From Sphaerospermopsis torques-reginae ITEP-024 (lineage in GTDB: Bacteria; Cyanobacteriota; Cyanobacteriia; Cyanobacteriales; Nostocaceae): DNA of 64,000 bases. Both the position numbers and the translations under genes were made by a program. This document shows positions 62,690 to 64,000 of the stretch, one piece after another. The stretch lies in the NCBI RefSeq assembly GCF_019598945.1, contig NZ_CP080598.1, positions 3,410,001 to 3,474,000 on the forward strand. The letters are read 5' to 3'. Position 1 is the first letter of the stretch, and each line of letters starts with the position of its first letter. The notes beneath the pieces are model-generated. The model saw only the letters and a list, made by a program, of their open reading frames with translations, searched no databases and was not told the DNA's origin.

Positions 62690-62745
62690 TTGACAATGAA
62701 CAATTGACAATGAACAATTGACAATGAACAATTGACAATGAACAA
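62690..62745. repeat. GACAATTGACAATGAACAATT tandem repeat
   Basis: Four to five units of a 14-bp repeat built from two heptamers (ACAATTG, ACAATGA). Member of the same short-tandem-repeat class as elsewhere. Confidence 0.85.
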
Positions 62746-62792
62746 TTGAGAGGATGTTTTAAAAGTCGCTGATGGTGTATCAAATATTTATA

Positions 62793-62866
62793 GATCCCCC
62801 TAAATCCCCCTTGAAAAGGGGGACTTTGACTCTAGTTCCCCCCTTTTTAAGGGGGTTAGGGGGGAT
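62793..62866. repeat. Palindromic repeat (GATCCCCCTAAATCCCCC class)
   Basis: Arms GATCCCCCTAAATCCCCCTT and AAGGGGGTTAGGGGGGATC pair nearly perfectly, with an inner AAGGGGGACT / TTCCCCCCTT. This palindrome class is widespread in cyanobacterial intergenic DNA. The other parts of the gap 62557-63217 hold no gene. Confidence 0.85.
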
Positions 62867-63289
62867 CAGGGGAGTGCCTAAAATCACGATCCAAAACTTT
62901 TCAAACACCCTCTGACATCTCCGAAAATGAATGTAGGGGCAATTCATGAATTGATCAGCCTGATTACTATTACTAAATAAATCAAAAATAGTCGGTTTTA
63001 AACGACTTCAGCTATCAGACAGGGAATTTATTCCCTGGCTTTAATGATTAGCTTTTATTACATGGCAAGCCTTTTTCCTCTGGGTTTTCACTAGGTAAGT
63101 CATACATTGTGGGTAAATTTTCCCACGGGGGAAGGGGTGGATTTGATTGTAAAATCTGGGGAGGGGAGAAATTTATAAATAGATTCAAGAAATTTTCCTG
63201 CCTTAATTCCCAGTTTAGTGACTATTATGATATATTGGTCTAAAAATACGCTAAACTCTGAAATATTCCCGGATTCAGGAGTTATACTC

Positions 63290-63973
63290 GTGCTTGATGA
63301 CATTTTTCGCAAGAGACTACAAGATTTACAAGATCACCTTGAGCAAGACCGAGAATTACTCAAAGAATTTGAGAACGCATTGAGGGACGACGACGACATC
63401 CTCAGAGTTAGGAGGTATAAAAAACAAGTCAGAATCATCAAGAAATCTATTGCTAATTATACAGAACAATATCAAGAAATAGAACAAAAGTTGGCGGCAA
63501 CTTCTGAACCTCAAATGCAGGTGGTAAAAAATCAATTGCAATTAATAGAAAGCCAAATAGATCAAATAGACGCAAAGTTAAATATTGTCCTTGTTAATCA
63601 GGATTCACTACTAAATCGTTATGATGCTGCTGAACAATCCATATTGAAAGTTATTATTGAGCAACTAAATCACACTCAATTAGTTCTGATAGAAAAGATG
63701 CTAGATGCCATAGAAACTAATCAAATATCTGAATCAGAAATGCTGCAAATGTTGGCAGTGTTAGAGGAACGTATACCTTCTTTACCACCAAGCAGTCAGC
63801 CAGCAGTTGCAGAAATTATTAAATCTCCTCAACTGGATGCAAAACATAAATTAGTAGTTTCTATGCCTATTGTTCCCTTTTTGATAAATTATGAAGGTGA
63901 ATTAGAATTAGGCACTGGTTTTAATCTTCAGTCTACTTGGGATTACATTAAGAATAAATTACGGAGAGAATAG
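63290..63973 (+). CDS. Effector-associated-domain-type coiled-coil protein
   Basis: 227 residues from GTG 63290, chosen because AGGAG (63277-63281) is ideally spaced; ATGs at 63218 and 63227 are in frame but have no RBS. The N-terminal ~60 residues (IFRKRLQDLQDHLEQDRELL, LRVRRYKKQVRIIKKSIANY) match a helical module found at the start of STAND ATPases, caspase-like and CHAT proteins in filamentous cyanobacteria, there serving as death-fold-like effector adaptor. Coiled coil ~50-145; a C-terminal EGELELGTGF segment follows. Partner gene starts 3 bp later. Confidence 0.65.
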   Translation: MLDDIFRKRLQDLQDHLEQDRELLKEFENALRDDDDILRVRRYKKQVRIIKKSIANYTEQYQEIEQKLAATSEPQMQVVKNQLQLIESQIDQIDAKLNIVLVNQDSLLNRYDAAEQSILKVIIEQLNHTQLVLIEKMLDAIETNQISESEMLQMLAVLEERIPSLPPSSQPAVAEIIKSPQLDAKHKLVVSMPIVPFLINYEGELELGTGFNLQSTWDYIKNKLRRE

Positions 63974-63976
63974 ATT

Positions 63977-64000
63977 GTGAATTTGCGTCAACATTTGGAA
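63977..64000 (+). CDS. Start of the next gene (cut by the right edge)
   Basis: GTG at 63977 opens MNLRQHLE and runs off the window. GGAGAGAA 9-15 bp upstream can serve as RBS. Overlap-like spacing with the previous gene suggests co-transcription and a functional partner such as an NTPase or protease. Confidence 0.35.

Overview
The window comes from a filamentous, probably heterocyst-forming cyanobacterium (order Nostocales). The evidence is many HIP1 palindromes (GCGATCGC), heptamer-type short tandem repeats of the ACTCCTG and CAATCAC kinds, a photosystem I gene (psaI), the RNA-binding-protein/S21 pair (rbpA-rpsU), a Tic22 protein, GUN4 and XisH domains, and two-domain Ser/Thr kinases. Coding density is moderate. 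Conserved housekeeping genes alternate with long repeat-rich gaps. I worked by eye only, so family calls rest on recognised motifs and nothing was searched.

Layout. 1-7.7 kb: ACT-domain protein, two paralogous GNAT acetyltransferases, tRNA-Pro, tic22-prmC pair, a Sua5-type protein and a degenerate histidine kinase. 7.8-10.4 kb: a repeat-bounded cassette with a zinc-ribbon/Ser-Thr-kinase/FGE protein. Its 3' end has the codon signature of the variable region of a diversity-generating retroelement (DGR), yet no reverse transcriptase is in the window. 10.6-16.7 kb: secF-secD, pdhB, a small XRE regulator and hemB. 17.3-21.3 kb: a second repeat cluster with a DUF4870 protein, a kinase-GUN4 protein, a DUF3800 remnant and a RelE/ParE-type toxin-antitoxin pair. 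21.5-33.3 kb: prfC, a catalytically dead M48-like membrane protein, a tnpB remnant, an RRM protein, a glycosyltransferase and an RqcH/NFACT protein.

33.7-39 kb is a metal-homeostasis block: a porin diverges from znuA-znuC, followed by an SmtB-type repressor and znuB, with candidate Zur and NtcA sites between the divergent genes. 39-45.1 kb holds tRNA-Phe, tRNA-Arg, a multi-hairpin candidate ncRNA, pseudogenes, trmFO and a toxin-antitoxin-like island (DUF5615/DUF433, an XisH chimera, an orphan antitoxin and Uma2) that contains a pair of covarying hairpins. 45-64 kb: a degenerate alpha/beta hydrolase, an SDR, a DnaJ-pentapeptide protein, psaI, a second tnpB remnant, an aldo/keto reductase with a cytochrome c6-like protein, a GT39 transferase, rbpA-rpsU, a CysQ-like phosphatase and, at the right edge, an effector-associated-domain protein.

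The signals I rate highest are: (1) the RT-less DGR-type variable kinase gene lying between ~70-bp inverted repeats that each contain a consensus sigma70 promoter, with a third copy upstream of the toxin-antitoxin pair; (2) the multi-hairpin ncRNA candidate at 39475-39722 (minus strand), possibly an orphan omegaRNA/HEARO-like element; (3) two hairpins at 43721-43769 and 43908-43952 with compensatory stem changes and a shared loop; (4) chimeric or decayed nuclease genes, namely XisH fused to an antitoxin-like domain and two tnpB genes with different internal deletions.
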